DNA of 64,000 bases, taken from positions 16,420,501 to 16,484,500 of the forward strand of contig NC_084467.1 of the NCBI RefSeq assembly GCF_027409185.1, read 5' to 3'. Position 1 is the first letter of the stretch, and each line of letters starts with the position of its first letter. A program made the translations under genes and the position numbers. The notes under the pieces were generated by a model. That model made no database searches. It saw only the letters and a list, made by a program, of their open reading frames with translations, and was not told where the DNA came from. Positions 1-11,089 of this stretch are shown here, one piece after another. This stretch comes from Cynocephalus volans. Lineage: Eukaryota; Chordata; Mammalia; Dermoptera; Cynocephalidae.

Positions 1-415
1 GTACACTGAAATATTTTTTAAGTGTATACTGGGCCAAAACTATTACTATTAGTTACTTGTTTGAATTCTTTAGCTGTATAACCAATAAAAAAGTTATTAA
101 GAAGGAAATGGAAGTCCTCTAAAGGTTAAGAGAACAGTTAAGTAAATTAATATGTATATAATTAATGAAATAGTTTATGGCCATTTTAATAAGTAGGATG
201 TCTGTCAAAATAAGAAAACATATGCCTGGTGTGGAAAAAGGCAGAAAACAAAAACTTTATGCACAGTATTGATTATGCTTTGCATATGCATAAAGCAGCA
301 AATATAGGGTGACAGAAATGTGAGATTTTTTTCTTATCCAAGCTTCCATACTAATAATACCATTTTTATTTTAAAAAGAGCTACATGGTTATATAAGAGC
401 TCAATTCCCCCTTTC
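1..415. other. Presumed intron sequence, nothing recognised
   Basis: A+T-rich sequence with no exon-like frame. I infer it lies inside the first intron of the leftward gene starting in the CpG island. Confidence 0.4.
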
Positions 416-430
416 AGCATTCCACTTCTG

Positions 431-544
431 TCAGCACCACGCTCAGCCAGTGAGCAAACCGGCCATCCCTATATAGGATCCGAACCCGTGGCCTTGGTGT
501 TATCAGCACCGCACTCTACCGAGTGAGCCACGGGCCGGCCCCAT
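431..544 (-). repeat. tRNA-Ile-like SINE (dimer type), lacking an A-tail
   Basis: Read on the minus strand it begins GGGGCCGGCCCGTGGCTCAC, includes GGTTCGGATCC (pol III B box) and stops inside the second unit at GTGGTGCTGA. It is bounded by perfect 15-bp target duplications agcattccacttctg (416-430 and 545-559). The second unit and poly(A) are absent. Confidence 0.9.
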
Positions 545-559
545 AGCATTCCACTTCTG

Positions 560-966
560 AAGTAGTACTTTTAAACAGTGTAATAAAAACAATGACTGCA
601 TCCCATAAGTAGTAGTCCAGAAAATTTCTAAACTACTTTCAAAATCCTTAAATTCTATGATACTAAGAACTAAAGAACAACTTTGAATTCAATGTAGAAA
701 CTAAAGCAATTCAGGCTATAACTCTCTCTAGGTAAATTAGGAGCTTCAAATGCACTCAACTCAAATCAATACCAGATATTTTTTAAAACTGCAGTAAACA
801 TACCTAACTTTACAGAAGAATGTATTCCTGGAAAAAAAATTCTGTAAATAAAATTTTCAAACGACTTTCACAGTAGATGCATTCTTACAGAAAATGTATG
901 TGGGCCTATATGCAACAGAAGTCACAACTAATCTAAAAGAGAAAACCTTTTAAAAATGTAGCTTTA
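560..966. other. Presumed intron, nothing recognised
   Basis: A+T-rich; no exon, RNA gene or repeat family that I can name. Confidence 0.4.
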
Positions 967-1064
967 GGGCTGGCCAGTTAGCTCAGTTGGTTAGAGAATG
1001 GTGCTCGTAACAACAAAGTCCAGGGTTCAATCCCTGTACTGGCCAGCCACCAAAAAATAAAAAA
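967..1064 (+). repeat. tRNA-Ile-like SINE, monomer
   Basis: GGGCTGGCCAGTTAGCTCAG through TGTACTGGCCAGCC follows a tRNA-Ile fold almost end to end: acceptor-stem ends pair, A box TTAGCTCAGTTGG, B box GGGTTCAATCC. It is followed by an A-rich tail. The CCAGCC extension and tail make it a SINE rather than a tRNA gene. Confidence 0.85.
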
Positions 1065-2588
1065 TTAGCTGTAAAGAAAAATTTAATTTTCTGATCACAT
1101 ATTGGTTCTATTGTTCCAATCCAGCTGTTACATTAAAAATACATTATTTAGGAAGCTTGGGCTGAGGCACCATGGTACCATGAATCACCAATATTTAAGA
1201 GATTCTGGCATCTGAAACCCACAATGTTAAAAAAATGGAACTTTTGTAATAAAATCGAGGATCATCCCATTGATATTCCTAGAAAAAGGATCTCTAATTT
1301 CACTAATAAGAACATGAAGGAGGTTGAGAATCTCTAAAACAGTTGGCTGCTTACATAAATAGAACAGCTGGACAAGCTGCGAAAAGCCCAGATAAACTAC
1401 ATAAGATGACCCATCACAGGAAGAAAGTTCATCATCCCTTCCCAAATCCTTGTTACAGACAAAAACAGTCCCCTAAAAGTGGTGGTTGTGACATGGCAAA
1501 TAAAGAAAATTAACTGGCTTATGCAGGCCACCTGCCTGAAAAATTACACCACGATAGTCAAATATATTTGCTTAACTCCAATGGTTCTGGTTTTTCACAA
1601 ACACAAAGTCCATCATCAAAATATACTGGGTTTTTTCCTGAGGTTTCTCAGAATCATGAAACAATGGTCCACATTTTGTTCAGTAGGAATTTGAGACTGA
1701 ATGTACCTTTAACTTTTGGGAGAAAGAGAAATATAAGTGAACTTGTAGCTTATTTGGTGAGATAGAAGATCTTGGAATTGTGGTAGATTACCTCCCTGTG
1801 CTCACCAATAGTTTATAGGAAGAAAAAAAATATATTTCACTTGGCAGTCCTGTAGACTTGTTGCCTCTATTAAAGTCACTACTTAAAAGCAAATTTGAAG
1901 AATATGTAATAGTTGGTTTAAACTGGCTTTGAGCAGTCATAAAAATGTGGTGGTCAGAACTATGATCTAAAACAGAAATTATAAAGGATGGAAATATTCA
2001 GTTTAAAACAACAATTAAGTGGATTGTGGAAACAGGAAAACCATCTTACTTTGGTTCCAGGATATACTGGCAACATAGCTAAGGATGTAAACACTTATTT
2101 ATTACAGTTGCATTGAGAGATTTCATCTACGAAAGAACATTTGGTTATTCAAAACATCCCTGGACTACAGAATTTCCAAAAAAAGGTCTCATCTGAGAAC
2201 TGTGAACTGTGGAAGAAGTCAAAACCATTTTTTTTTTTAAAAAGCCACATAACGAAACCACTAATGAAACCCTAACAGTCTACTTCACACTGAAGTGGAA
2301 AAAATCCAAAAGGAGTAGCTTCAACTTCAATGAAGTGAAAGTACATGATGAAGACTGCTCACCTTTGCAACATTTGAGATTTGTATGGTTATTTGGTAAC
2401 ATTGTTTAAGAACTACTGGGACTTATTTCAATCTTGCATAAGAATATAATTTTTTTCTACGTGAAAAAATAAGACAGGACTTACTACTAGAAACCACGAA
2501 GACCAATCATCATTAATTTTAAGACTGTGTTTTATAAAAAAACAAATGTGTGCAGCTATTTTCTTACGTTGAGAAGACTTCGAAAGTT
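1065..2588. other. Presumed intron, nothing firmly recognised
   Basis: Short open frames occur on both strands, but none has splice sites or a recognisable protein. Possible very old repeat debris; no assignment made. Confidence 0.35.
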
Positions 2589-2589
2589 T

Positions 2590-2603
2590 AAAACATCACA
2601 GCA
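2590..2603 (+). repeat. Left target-site duplication of the LINE-1
   Basis: aaaacatcacagca; the right copy at 8537-8550 is aaaacatcatagca, one mismatch in 14. It fixes the L1 borders. Confidence 0.85.
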
Positions 2604-3200
2604 ACTTCTGGTCAAGATGGCGGAATAGACGGTCCCTAGCATCACTCTCTCCCACAAATCAACCAATTTACACTATAAAAATATAACATCAAGTGCATAT
2701 GGAACAGGGAGACGTCCTGCAGGGGAGGCAGAAGCTCCACGGAGACCACATGCCCTGCGGGGCTGCCGTCGCACTCCGCCACATAGGCTTCACCACCGCC
2801 ACCGGGCTCCATCCCCAGCCCAGCCTAACGCGCACAGAGCAGGGAGACTTCCTGCAGGGGAAGGGGAAGCTCTGCAGAGACCACACGCTCTGCAGTGCCT
2901 CGGCGCATCCCAGCAGCCCAGGCCAGAGTGCACGGAACAGGGAGAAGTCCACCACGGGAGGTAGCTCAGCAGAGACCACGCACCCTGCTGTACCGCCCCA
3001 TGAAACAGCAGCCCGGCAGAAAACAAGCTGACCAGAGAGGTGGCTCCCCGGAGAGGCCTAAGACCCGAGGCAACCACACACGCAAGGCACTAGTGGCCAA
3101 CTGAGCAGTCACTGAGGTAGCCATACCAAATTGGCAACCACAGCAACATCTTAGTCAGTCAACAGTGTCAAACCTGTGGACTGTGAAACCCCCTGCCACA
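2604..3200 (+). promoter_or_regulatory. LINE-1 5'UTR with three degenerate internal repeats
   Basis: It starts ACTTCTGGTCAAGATGGCGG, which contains the ATGGCGG YY1-type motif typical of L1 5' ends. A unit resembling CAGGGAGACGTCCTGCAGGG plus a downstream AGAGACCACRC word recurs at about 2704, 2838 and 2938. The promoter activity is inferred from the family. Confidence 0.75.
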
Positions 3201-4361
3201 ATGAATAAACATCAAAGAAAAGATACCAGAAATACGAAAAATCAAGAAATACACCACCAAAGGATAACAACTCTCAAGCTCTAGATCCTATAGAACAAGA
3301 AGCCCTAGAAATGACTGACAAGGAATTTCGAGTAATAATTCTAAGGAAACTGAATGAGATACAAGAAAATTCAGCTAGACATCATGATGAAACGAGGAAA
3401 AGTATACAGGACCTGAAAGAGGAAATGTACAAGGAAATCAATGCCCTGAAAAAAAATGTAGCAGAACTTGCCAAACTGAAGAAGTTATTCAGCGAAATAA
3501 AAAACACAATGGAGAGTTGGTTTTTTTTTTTTTTAAAGATGACCGGTAAGGGGATCTTAACCCTTGACTTGGTGTCAGCACCACGCTCAGCCAATGAGCG
3601 AACCGGCCATCCGTATATGGGATCCGAACCCGGGGCCTTGGTGTTATCAGCACCGCACTCTGCCGAGTGAGCCACGGGCCGGCCCACAATGGAGAGTTTA
3701 ACCAGCAGGCTTGCGGAAGTTGAAGAGAGAACCTCTGAACTTGAAGATGGGCTGTTTGAAATAACACAAGCAGATAAAAAACAAAGAAAAAAGAATGAAA
3801 GGCATGGAAGAAAATCTGAGAGAGATATCAGACAACCTTAAACGCTCAAATATCCAAGTCATGGGTATTCCAGAAGGGGAGGAAAAAGGAGATTGCATTG
3901 AAAACATATTCAACAAAATAGTGGCAGAAAACTTCCCAGGTACAGGAAAAACCATGGATCTTCAGATCCAGGAAGCTCAACGATCTCCAAACGTATTCAA
4001 CCCAAAAAGGTCTTCTCCAAAACATGTTATAGTCAAATTGGCAAAACTCAAAGACAAAGAGAGAATCTTAAAAACTGCAAGAGAGAAGCATCAAATCACC
4101 TATAAGGGAGCCCCAATCAGGCTAACATCAGACTTTTCATAACAAACCCTAAAAGCCAGAAAGGAATGGGATGATATATTCAAAATACTAAAAGACAGAG
4201 ATTGTCAGCCAAGAATACTCTACCCTGCAAGGCTATCCTTCCAAAATGAAGGTCAAATAGTATATTTCTCAGACAAACAAAAACTGCGGGAGTTCACCAC
4301 CACACGAACACCCTTAGAAGAAATCCTCAAGGGAGTACTGGGTTTGGTTCCTGAAAAATAA
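3201..4361 (+). pseudogene. LINE-1 ORF1 (RNA-binding chaperone), broken
   Basis: L1 ORF1p is a trimeric RNA-binding nucleic-acid chaperone. Here the ATG at 3201 soon meets a stop and the frame resumes at 3311. A coiled-coil segment follows (KLNEIQENSARHH... heptads, about 3340-3500), then a SINE interrupts it at 3519-3685. The RRM-like middle domain is seen at 3795-4140 (MGIPEGEEKG, VKLAKLKDKERILK) and the C-terminal domain at 4143-4361 (QPRILYPARLSF). At least one frameshift near 3795 and a stop at 4140 split it. It ends at TAA 4359-4361. Confidence 0.9.
3519..3685 (-). repeat. Dimeric tRNA-Ile-like SINE inserted in L1 ORF1
   Basis: Antisense copy with a T-run at its left, the second-unit B box (GGGTTAAGATCC on the minus strand) and the first unit GGCCGGCCCGTGGCTC. 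Perfect 14-bp duplications cacaatggagagtt lie at 3505-3518 and 3685-3698. It is younger than the L1 copy. Confidence 0.95.
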
Positions 4362-4551
4362 CTACCACTGCCATAAAAACCCAAGAAAAATCAAAACCCA
4401 CTAGTATAATAAAAACAGCATTCATGAAGAGAAAACAAACAAACAAAAAGGCTATCTACAACCTAAGGAACCAACAAACACAGAAAACAAACAGTAAATC
4501 AGAAAGCCAGGAACAAAAGACACCTAAGACAACCAAACAATAATCAATAAA

Positions 4552-7500
4552 ATGCTAGGAATAAATCAACACGTTTCAATAACAACTCTTAATGTAAAAG
4601 GCTTAAATTCCCCAATCAAAAGACAGACTGGCTGACTGGATTAAAAAGGAGGACCCACCTCACCCATAAAGACTCACATAGACTAAGAGTGAAAGGATGG
4701 AAAAAGATTTACCATGCAAACAGAAAAGAAAAACGAGCTGGAGTAGCTATTCATAGACTTTAAACTAAAAACCATAAAAAGAGAAAATGAAGGACACTAT
4801 GTAATGATAAAAGGACTGATCCATCAAGAGGACATAACAATCATAAATATGTACGCACCCAATGTTGGAGCAGCCGGATTTATAAAACAAACTCTATTAG
4901 ACATAAAGAAGGAAATAGACACTAATACCATAATAGCAGGGGACCTGAACACCGCACTGTCAATATTGGACAGATCATCTAGGCAAAGAATCAGCAGAGA
5001 AACACAAGATCTAAACAATACTCTAGACCAATTGGAATTGGCAGATATCTACAAAACATTCCATCCAACAACCTCAGAATATTCATTCTTCTCATCAGCA
5101 CATGGATCATTCTCCAGGATAGATCACATATTAGGTCACAAATCAAGTCTCAATAAATTCAAAAAAATTGGAATTATTCCATGTATTTTCTCAGACCACA
5201 ATGGATTAAAACTAGAAATCAATAACAAACGAAATTCTGGAAACTATACAAACACATGGAAATTAAACAGCATTCTACTTAATGACATATGGGTCCAAGA
5301 AGAAATCAAGCAGGAAATCAAAAAATTTATTGAAACTAATGAAAATAATGATACATCATACCAAAACCTGTGGGATACTGCAAAAGCAGTATTAAGAGGG
5401 AAATTTATTGCATTAAATGCTCACCTCAGAAGAATGGAAAGATGGCAAGTGAACAACCTAACACTTCACCTTAAAGAACTAGAAAAACAAGAACAATCCT
5501 AACCTTAAGTTGGCAGACGGAAAGAAATCATTAAGATCAGAGCAGAACTGAATGAAATTGAAAACCAAAAAACAATTCAAAAGATCAACGAATCAAAAAG
5601 TTGGTTTTTTGAAAAGATAAATAAAATTGACAAACCATTAGCATGGCTAACAAAAAAAAGAAGAGAGAAGACTCAAATAACAAAAATTAGAAATGAAAAA
5701 GGCGATATTACAACTGATTCATCTGAAATACAAGGAATCATTCGAGACTACTATAAACAACTATACGCCAACAAATTTGAAAATCTGGAGGAAATGGATA
5801 AATTTCTGGACACACACAAGCTCCCAAAACTGAGCCATGAAGATGTAGAAAATCTGAACAGACCAATAACAATAAAGGAGATTGAAGCTGTTATCAGAAG
5901 GCTCCCAGCAAAGAAAAGCCCAGGACCAGATGGATTCACAGCAGAATTTTACCAAACATTCAAAGAGGAATTGACACTGATTCTTTACAAACTATTGCAA
6001 AAGATTGAAACAGACACACATCTCCCAAACTCATTCTATGAAGCAAACATCATCCTGATACCAACACCAGGTAAAGATATAACCAAAAAAGAAAACTACG
6101 GGCCAATATCCTTCATGAATATAGATGCAAAAATCCTCACTAAAATACTAGCACACAGAATGCAGCAACACATACGTAAAGTTATTCACCACGATCAAGT
6201 GGGATTCATCCCAGGGATGGCAAGGTTGGTTCAACATATGCAAATCAATAAATGTGATAAACCATATTAATAAAATCAAACACAAGGACCATACAATCAT
6301 CTCTATAGATGCTGAAAAAGGATTTGATAAAATTCAACATTCACTCATGACAAAGACCCTCTATAAGTTAGGTATAGATGGAAAGTATCTCAACATAATT
6401 AAAGCCATATATGATAAACCCACTGCCAATATCACCCTGAATGGGGAAAAGCTGAGAGCTTTTCCTTTAAGAACAGGAACTAGACAAGGATGCCCACTAT
6501 CACCACTCCTATTCAACATAGTGTTGGAAGTACTAGCCAGAGTAATCAGAGAAGAGAAGGAAATAAAGGGCATCCAGATTGGAAAAGATGAAGTCAAACT
6601 GTCCCTGTTTGCAGATGACATGATCCTATATATCGAACAGCCTAAAGCCTCTACAAAAAAACTCTTGGAGTTGATAAAGGATTTCAGCACAGTAGCAGGA
6701 TACAAAATCAACACACAAAAATCAATAGCATTTCTATTCTCCAATAGTGAACATGCAGAAAGAGAAATCAAGAAAGCCTGCCCATTTACAATAGCCACCA
6801 AAAAGATAAAATACTTAGGAATTGAGTTAACCAAGGATGTGAAAAATCTCTATAATGAGAACTACAAACCACTGCTGAGAGAAATTAGAGAGGATACAAG
6901 AAGATGGAAAGATATCCCATGCTCTTGGATTGGAAGAATCAACATAGTGAAAATGTCCATACTACCCAGAGTGATATACAAATTCAATGCAATCCCCATC
7001 AAAATTCCAAAGACATTTTTCTCAGAAATGGAAAGAACTATCCAGACATTTCTATGGAATAACAAAAGACCATGCGTAGCCAAAGCAATGCTGAGCAAAA
7101 AAAATAAAGCTGGAGGCATAACACTACCTGACTTTAAACTCTACTACAAAGCTATAATAACCAAAACAATATGGTACTGGCATAAAAACAGACACACTGT
7201 TCAATGGAATAGAATAGAGAATCCAGAAATCAACCCACACACCTACAGCCATCTGATCTTTGACAAAGGCACTAAGCCTATACACTGGGGAAGAGACTGC
7301 CTCTTTAGCAAATGGTGCTGGGAGAACTGGATATCAATATGCAGGAGAATGAAACTAGACCCATACCTTTCACCATATACTAAAGTCAACTCAAAATGGA
7401 TTAAAGAATTAAATATACACCCTGAAACAATAAAACTTCTTAAAGAAAACATAGGAGAGACACTTCAAGAAGTAGGACTGGACACAGACTTCATGAATAC

Positions 7501-8314
7501 GACCCCAAAAGCACGGGCAACCAAAGGAAAAATAAACAAATGGGATTATATCAAACTAAAGAGCTTCTGCACAGCAAAAGAAACAATTAACAGAGTTAAA
7601 AGACAACCAACAGAGTGGGAGAAAATATTTGCAAAATATACATCTGACAAAGGATTAATATCCAGAATATACAAGGAACTCAAACAACTTTACAAGAAAA
7701 ACACAAGCAACCCAATTAAAAAATGGGCAAAAGAGCTAAGTAGGCAAATGGCCAACAGACATATGAAAAAATGCTCAACATCACTCAGCATCCGGGAAAT
7801 GCAAATCAAAACTACACTGAGATACCATCTCACCCCAGTTAGGATGTCCAAAATCCAAAACACTCTGAACGATAAATGCTGGTGAGGTTGTGGAGAAAAA
7901 GGAACTCTCATACATTGTTGGTGGGACTGCAAAATGGTGCAGCCTCTTTGGAAAATAGTATGGAGGTTCCTCAAACAATTACAGATAGATCTACCATATG
8001 ATCCAGCTATCCTACTGCTGGGAATATACCCAGAGGAATGGAAATCATCAAGTCAAATCACCTGTTCCCCAATGTTCATCGCAGCACTCTTTACAATAGC
8101 CAAGAGTTGGAACCAGCCCAAATGTCCATCATCAGATGAGTGGATACGGGAAATGTGGTACATCTACACAATGGAATACTCCTCAGCTATAAAAACGAAT
8201 GAAATACTGCCATTTGCAACAACATGGATGGACCTTGAGAGAATTATACTAAGTGAAACAAGTCAGGCACAGAAAGAGAAATACCACATGTTCTCACTTA
8301 TTGGTGGGAGCTAA
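4552..8314 (+). pseudogene. LINE-1 ORF2 (endonuclease and reverse transcriptase), broken
   Basis: ORF2p nicks target DNA and reverse-transcribes L1 and SINE RNA at the nick. The ATG at 4552 is followed by a one-base loss near 4622. Endonuclease blocks are visible at 4804-5230 ([17 protein letters not shown]). The frame breaks again near 5502. Reverse transcriptase follows at 5794-6900, with the catalytic FADD (6608-6619) in context [11 protein letters not shown]. The thumb and C-terminal Cys-rich region extend to 8314. A TGA at 7885 in KCW-stop-GCGEKG looks like CGA-to-TGA decay. The longest intact piece is 543 codons (6254-7885). Confidence 0.9.
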
Positions 8315-8550
8315 AAATAAATAAATAAATTCACACACATACACACACACAAAAAAATGGGGGGGGGCGGGGAGAAGACATAACAACTACAGTTCCTTGA
8401 AGTTGATACGACAAGCAAACAGAAAGGACAATGTTGGGTGGGAGGGAGGGAGCTTTTGGTACTGGGCCACAATAATCAGCCACATAGTATATCGACAAAA
8501 TAAAATTATTAAAAATAAAATAAAATAAAATAAAATAAAACATCATAGCA

Positions 8551-9008
8551 AATAATCAGCATTAAAAATGTTTTGTCCACACTGAGATACTGTGTATGTA
8601 AAAAGCCTTAATTATTAATAAGCCAGTGTGTTACAATACCAACATTTGTTTAAATAAATTTAAACCAACCTTACTTCTGGCACGGTAAAATCATGGAATT
8701 AAATCAGGAGTACATTCATGGAAAATGCTGAAATGTATTCCACACTATTTTTAAAACTAGAGAACATTTTTAGTACCTCTGATTTTATTTTTTTGCTAGA
8801 ATCATCATGTCATGTATGTATCTGTTATCTCTATATAAAGAAAAAATGTGTATATGCATTTATATGAATGTTTAACTGGAAATGTCCATGGAGTTGGCTA
8901 ATTTATATTCACTTTTTATTATGTGTAAATTTCTAATATTTTTCATTTCTGTATCATTTAAATTTCCTTCATTTAAGCAAATTCAATAAGTATTTCTAAA
9001 AAAAAAAA
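8551..9008. other. Presumed intron, nothing recognised
   Basis: A+T-rich; no gene or nameable repeat. Confidence 0.4.
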
Positions 9009-9016
9009 ATACTTTA

Positions 9017-9120
9017 AGCTGGCCGGTTAGCACAGTTGGTTAGAATGTGGTGTTATAACACCATGATCAAGGGCTTGGATCCCCATACTGGCCAGCCATC
9101 AAAAAAAAATAAAAATAAAA
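9017..9120 (+). repeat. tRNA-Ile-like SINE, monomer
   Basis: AGCTGGCCGGTTAGCACAGT through CCATACTGGCCAGCC, then an AAAAATAAAAAT tail. Eight-bp duplications atacttta at 9009-9016 and 9121-9128. Confidence 0.85.
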
Positions 9121-9195
9121 ATACTTTATTTAAAAAAAAACTGGGAAGAAATGATGAAATAAGGGAAGAACTTCCCCTTCTAAAAGTGTGATGTT

Positions 9196-9347
9196 GGGCT
9201 GAGCCCGTGGCGCACTCGGTAGCGTGCTGCGCTAGCAGCGCGGCGACGCTCCCGCCGCGGGTTCGGATCCTACATAGGAATGACCGGTGCACTCCCTGGC
9301 TGAGCGCCGGTCACGAAAAAAAGGAAAAAAAAAAAAAAAAACCCAAA
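9196..9347 (+). repeat. GC-rich SINE subtype
   Basis: GGGCTGAGCCCGTGGCGCAC, a CG-rich stem (GCAGCGCGGCGACGCTCCCG), B box GGTTCGGATCC, end GCCGGTCACGAAAAA. Perfect 15-bp duplications taaaagtgtgatgtt at 9181-9195 and 9348-9362. Confidence 0.9.
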
Positions 9348-9426
9348 TAAAAGTGTGATGTTATTTTATATTTTGCTTTGTTCCTCTACATTTCCGAAAT
9401 AAAAATGTTTTTAAATCCCTTGGTTC

Positions 9427-9600
9427 AGGGCCGGCCTGTGGCTCACTCAGGAGAGTGTGGTGCTGATAACACCAAGGCCACAGGTTCGGATCCTATATAG
9501 GGATGACCAGTTCGCTCACTGGCTGAGTGTGGTGCTGACAAAGACAAGGGTTAAGATCCCCTTACCGGTCATCTTTTTTTAAAAAATAAATAAAATAAAT
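9427..9600 (+). repeat. tRNA-Ile-like SINE, dimer
   Basis: Two tandem tRNA-like units: the first from GGGCCGGCCTGTGGCTCACT, the second ending GATCCCCTTACCGGTCATC, with an A-rich tail. Fourteen-bp duplications aaatcccttggttc at 9413-9426 and 9601-9614. Confidence 0.95.
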
Positions 9601-9614
9601 AAATCCCTTGGTTC

Positions 9615-10320
9615 TAAAGATATTTCTTCTTCTTCCTTATTAGGTCATTAATTCTTTTATAAATCACATTATGTAGTTCTGGAGGCTTGGCTCACCTTAC
9701 CTTTTTGCTATCATTTTTAAGCTCCTGAATCAGAAGAGTAAAAAAAGAGTAAATTGGGTAATTAATTCCCCAAGTATGAGTTTCTGCTTCAGAGGCTCTT
9801 CTAGATAAAAATAACCTAGAGGAGAAACCAATCAGTCTGGTTCACTTCAAAGCACACTACAGTTTTTTCCCAAAGTGATAATTAGCAAGATGATAGTGTT
9901 ATAAATTGGAGTTATATTTCTGCCAAACAATAAGAACCATAACAATATCATGTTCTTGAATTCACTTTTGAGAATATAGCCCAAGGAAAAGACTCAAAAG
10001 AACAAAACACAATATTTCGTACTCTCTCAGAATTTGCAGGATAAGAAGAGTTCAACCAGTTCAACTTCCCATCTAATGCACAAATCTTGATAAGATGCTT
10101 AAAGCAAAATAATGAAAATAATTCAAATATCCCAGTAACTGGGACATTATTAAGCAAACTATGCTGTATTAATAAGACAAACTATTAAACAGCTATTTAT
10201 GATAGTTATACATACTAAGTTAATGTAAAAGGTATTTAAAAAACAAAGTTACATAAAAACAAGACAAAAATGATGCACTTAACTAAATATGTAAAAAAGT
10301 ATATAATGTATCAGAAAGTG
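9615..10320. other. Presumed intron, nothing recognised
   Basis: No exon-like frame and no repeat that I can assign. Confidence 0.4.
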
Positions 10321-10329
10321 TTAAAAAGT

Positions 10330-10860
10330 TATGTATATATTTAGGAAGCTACTCTGAAGAGAAACCTCCAATAACAAAAAATATGTAACACACTATTATT
10401 CGTTGAAACAACTCTGTAACTACAAAATATAAGAAACAACCTAAACGCCAATACATATGAGTGGCTGAATAAACTGTGGTGTACAGCTATAAAAAAGAAC
10501 GGGGAAGATCTCTATAAACTGAAACAGAGTGATTTCCAGGATTTACTTTTAATTGATAAAAGGAAAGCCAAAAAAAAGTATAGTATGCTACCTTCATGTA
10601 AGAAAGAGAATATAAGAAAACGTATAGGTATCTACTCATTTGTGTGCAAAAAAAAAAAAAAAAAACCTACAGGAAGGACAAACCAGAAATTAAAGAGATC
10701 AGTTACCTACAGGTGTAGGTGGGGGAAAAAAGGGAAACAGGAACTGTGTAGCAGGGATGAGGGTAACACTTCTCTAAGGATATCTTTTTTGTATAACTCT
10801 GACTCTTAGAACCAGAGTAATGTATCACACAATCATAAAAAAAAGCAATTGAAACCAAAA
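10330..10860 (+). repeat. Ancient LINE-1-like 3' end fragment
   Basis: CAACCTAAACGCCAATACAT..., GTATAGTATGCTACCTTCAT and neighbouring phrases resemble the ORF2-3' and 3'UTR parts of old mammalian L1 (L1M) copies. Highly diverged, so the limits are approximate. An A-run (10650-10665) lies inside it. Confidence 0.45.
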
Positions 10861-11089
10861 GTGAAGGGACAGGATTAGAAATTCTGAAACTAATGTGCAT
10901 ACTAGAATTGAAGAAATAGATTGTAGATGAGAGTCAAGTTTCTCACTGTTGGAAAAAGTTAACAAGCATGGAAAAAGGGAAAATTAAAACAAACCCAGAG
11001 GTGCTGCAGTAGAATTGGAGCTATCAGTATAAACTCATGGTTTTTAATGTATATACAGGTACATACAAAAACATAAATATCTGTATATA

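Larger units (their letters stand above)
2604..8536 (+). mobile_element. Nearly full-length LINE-1, inactivated
   Basis: A 5.9 kb plus-strand non-LTR retrotransposon with 5'UTR (2604-3200), ORF1 (3201-4361), spacer (4362-4551), ORF2 (4552-8314) and a 3'UTR with a G-rich tract (8359-8373) and A-rich tail. The flanking 14-bp duplications differ by one base, so the insertion is fairly recent. It is dead: frame changes and stops break ORF1 and ORF2, about 130 nt of the endonuclease region near 4640-4790 appear to be missing, and a SINE sits in ORF1. L1 enzymes also mobilise the SINEs seen throughout this window. It is a host-genome repeat with no expected function here. Confidence 0.95.

Noticed and set aside
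967..1045. Apparent tRNA-Ile gene
   Set aside because: The cloverleaf-like sequence is followed by the SINE-specific CCAGCC and A-tail and recurs many times in the window with target duplications, so it is a SINE.
4804..7885. Long plus-strand frames as a host gene
   Set aside because: Endonuclease and FADD reverse-transcriptase motifs, position within the 6 kb unit and flanking duplications show LINE-1 ORF2.
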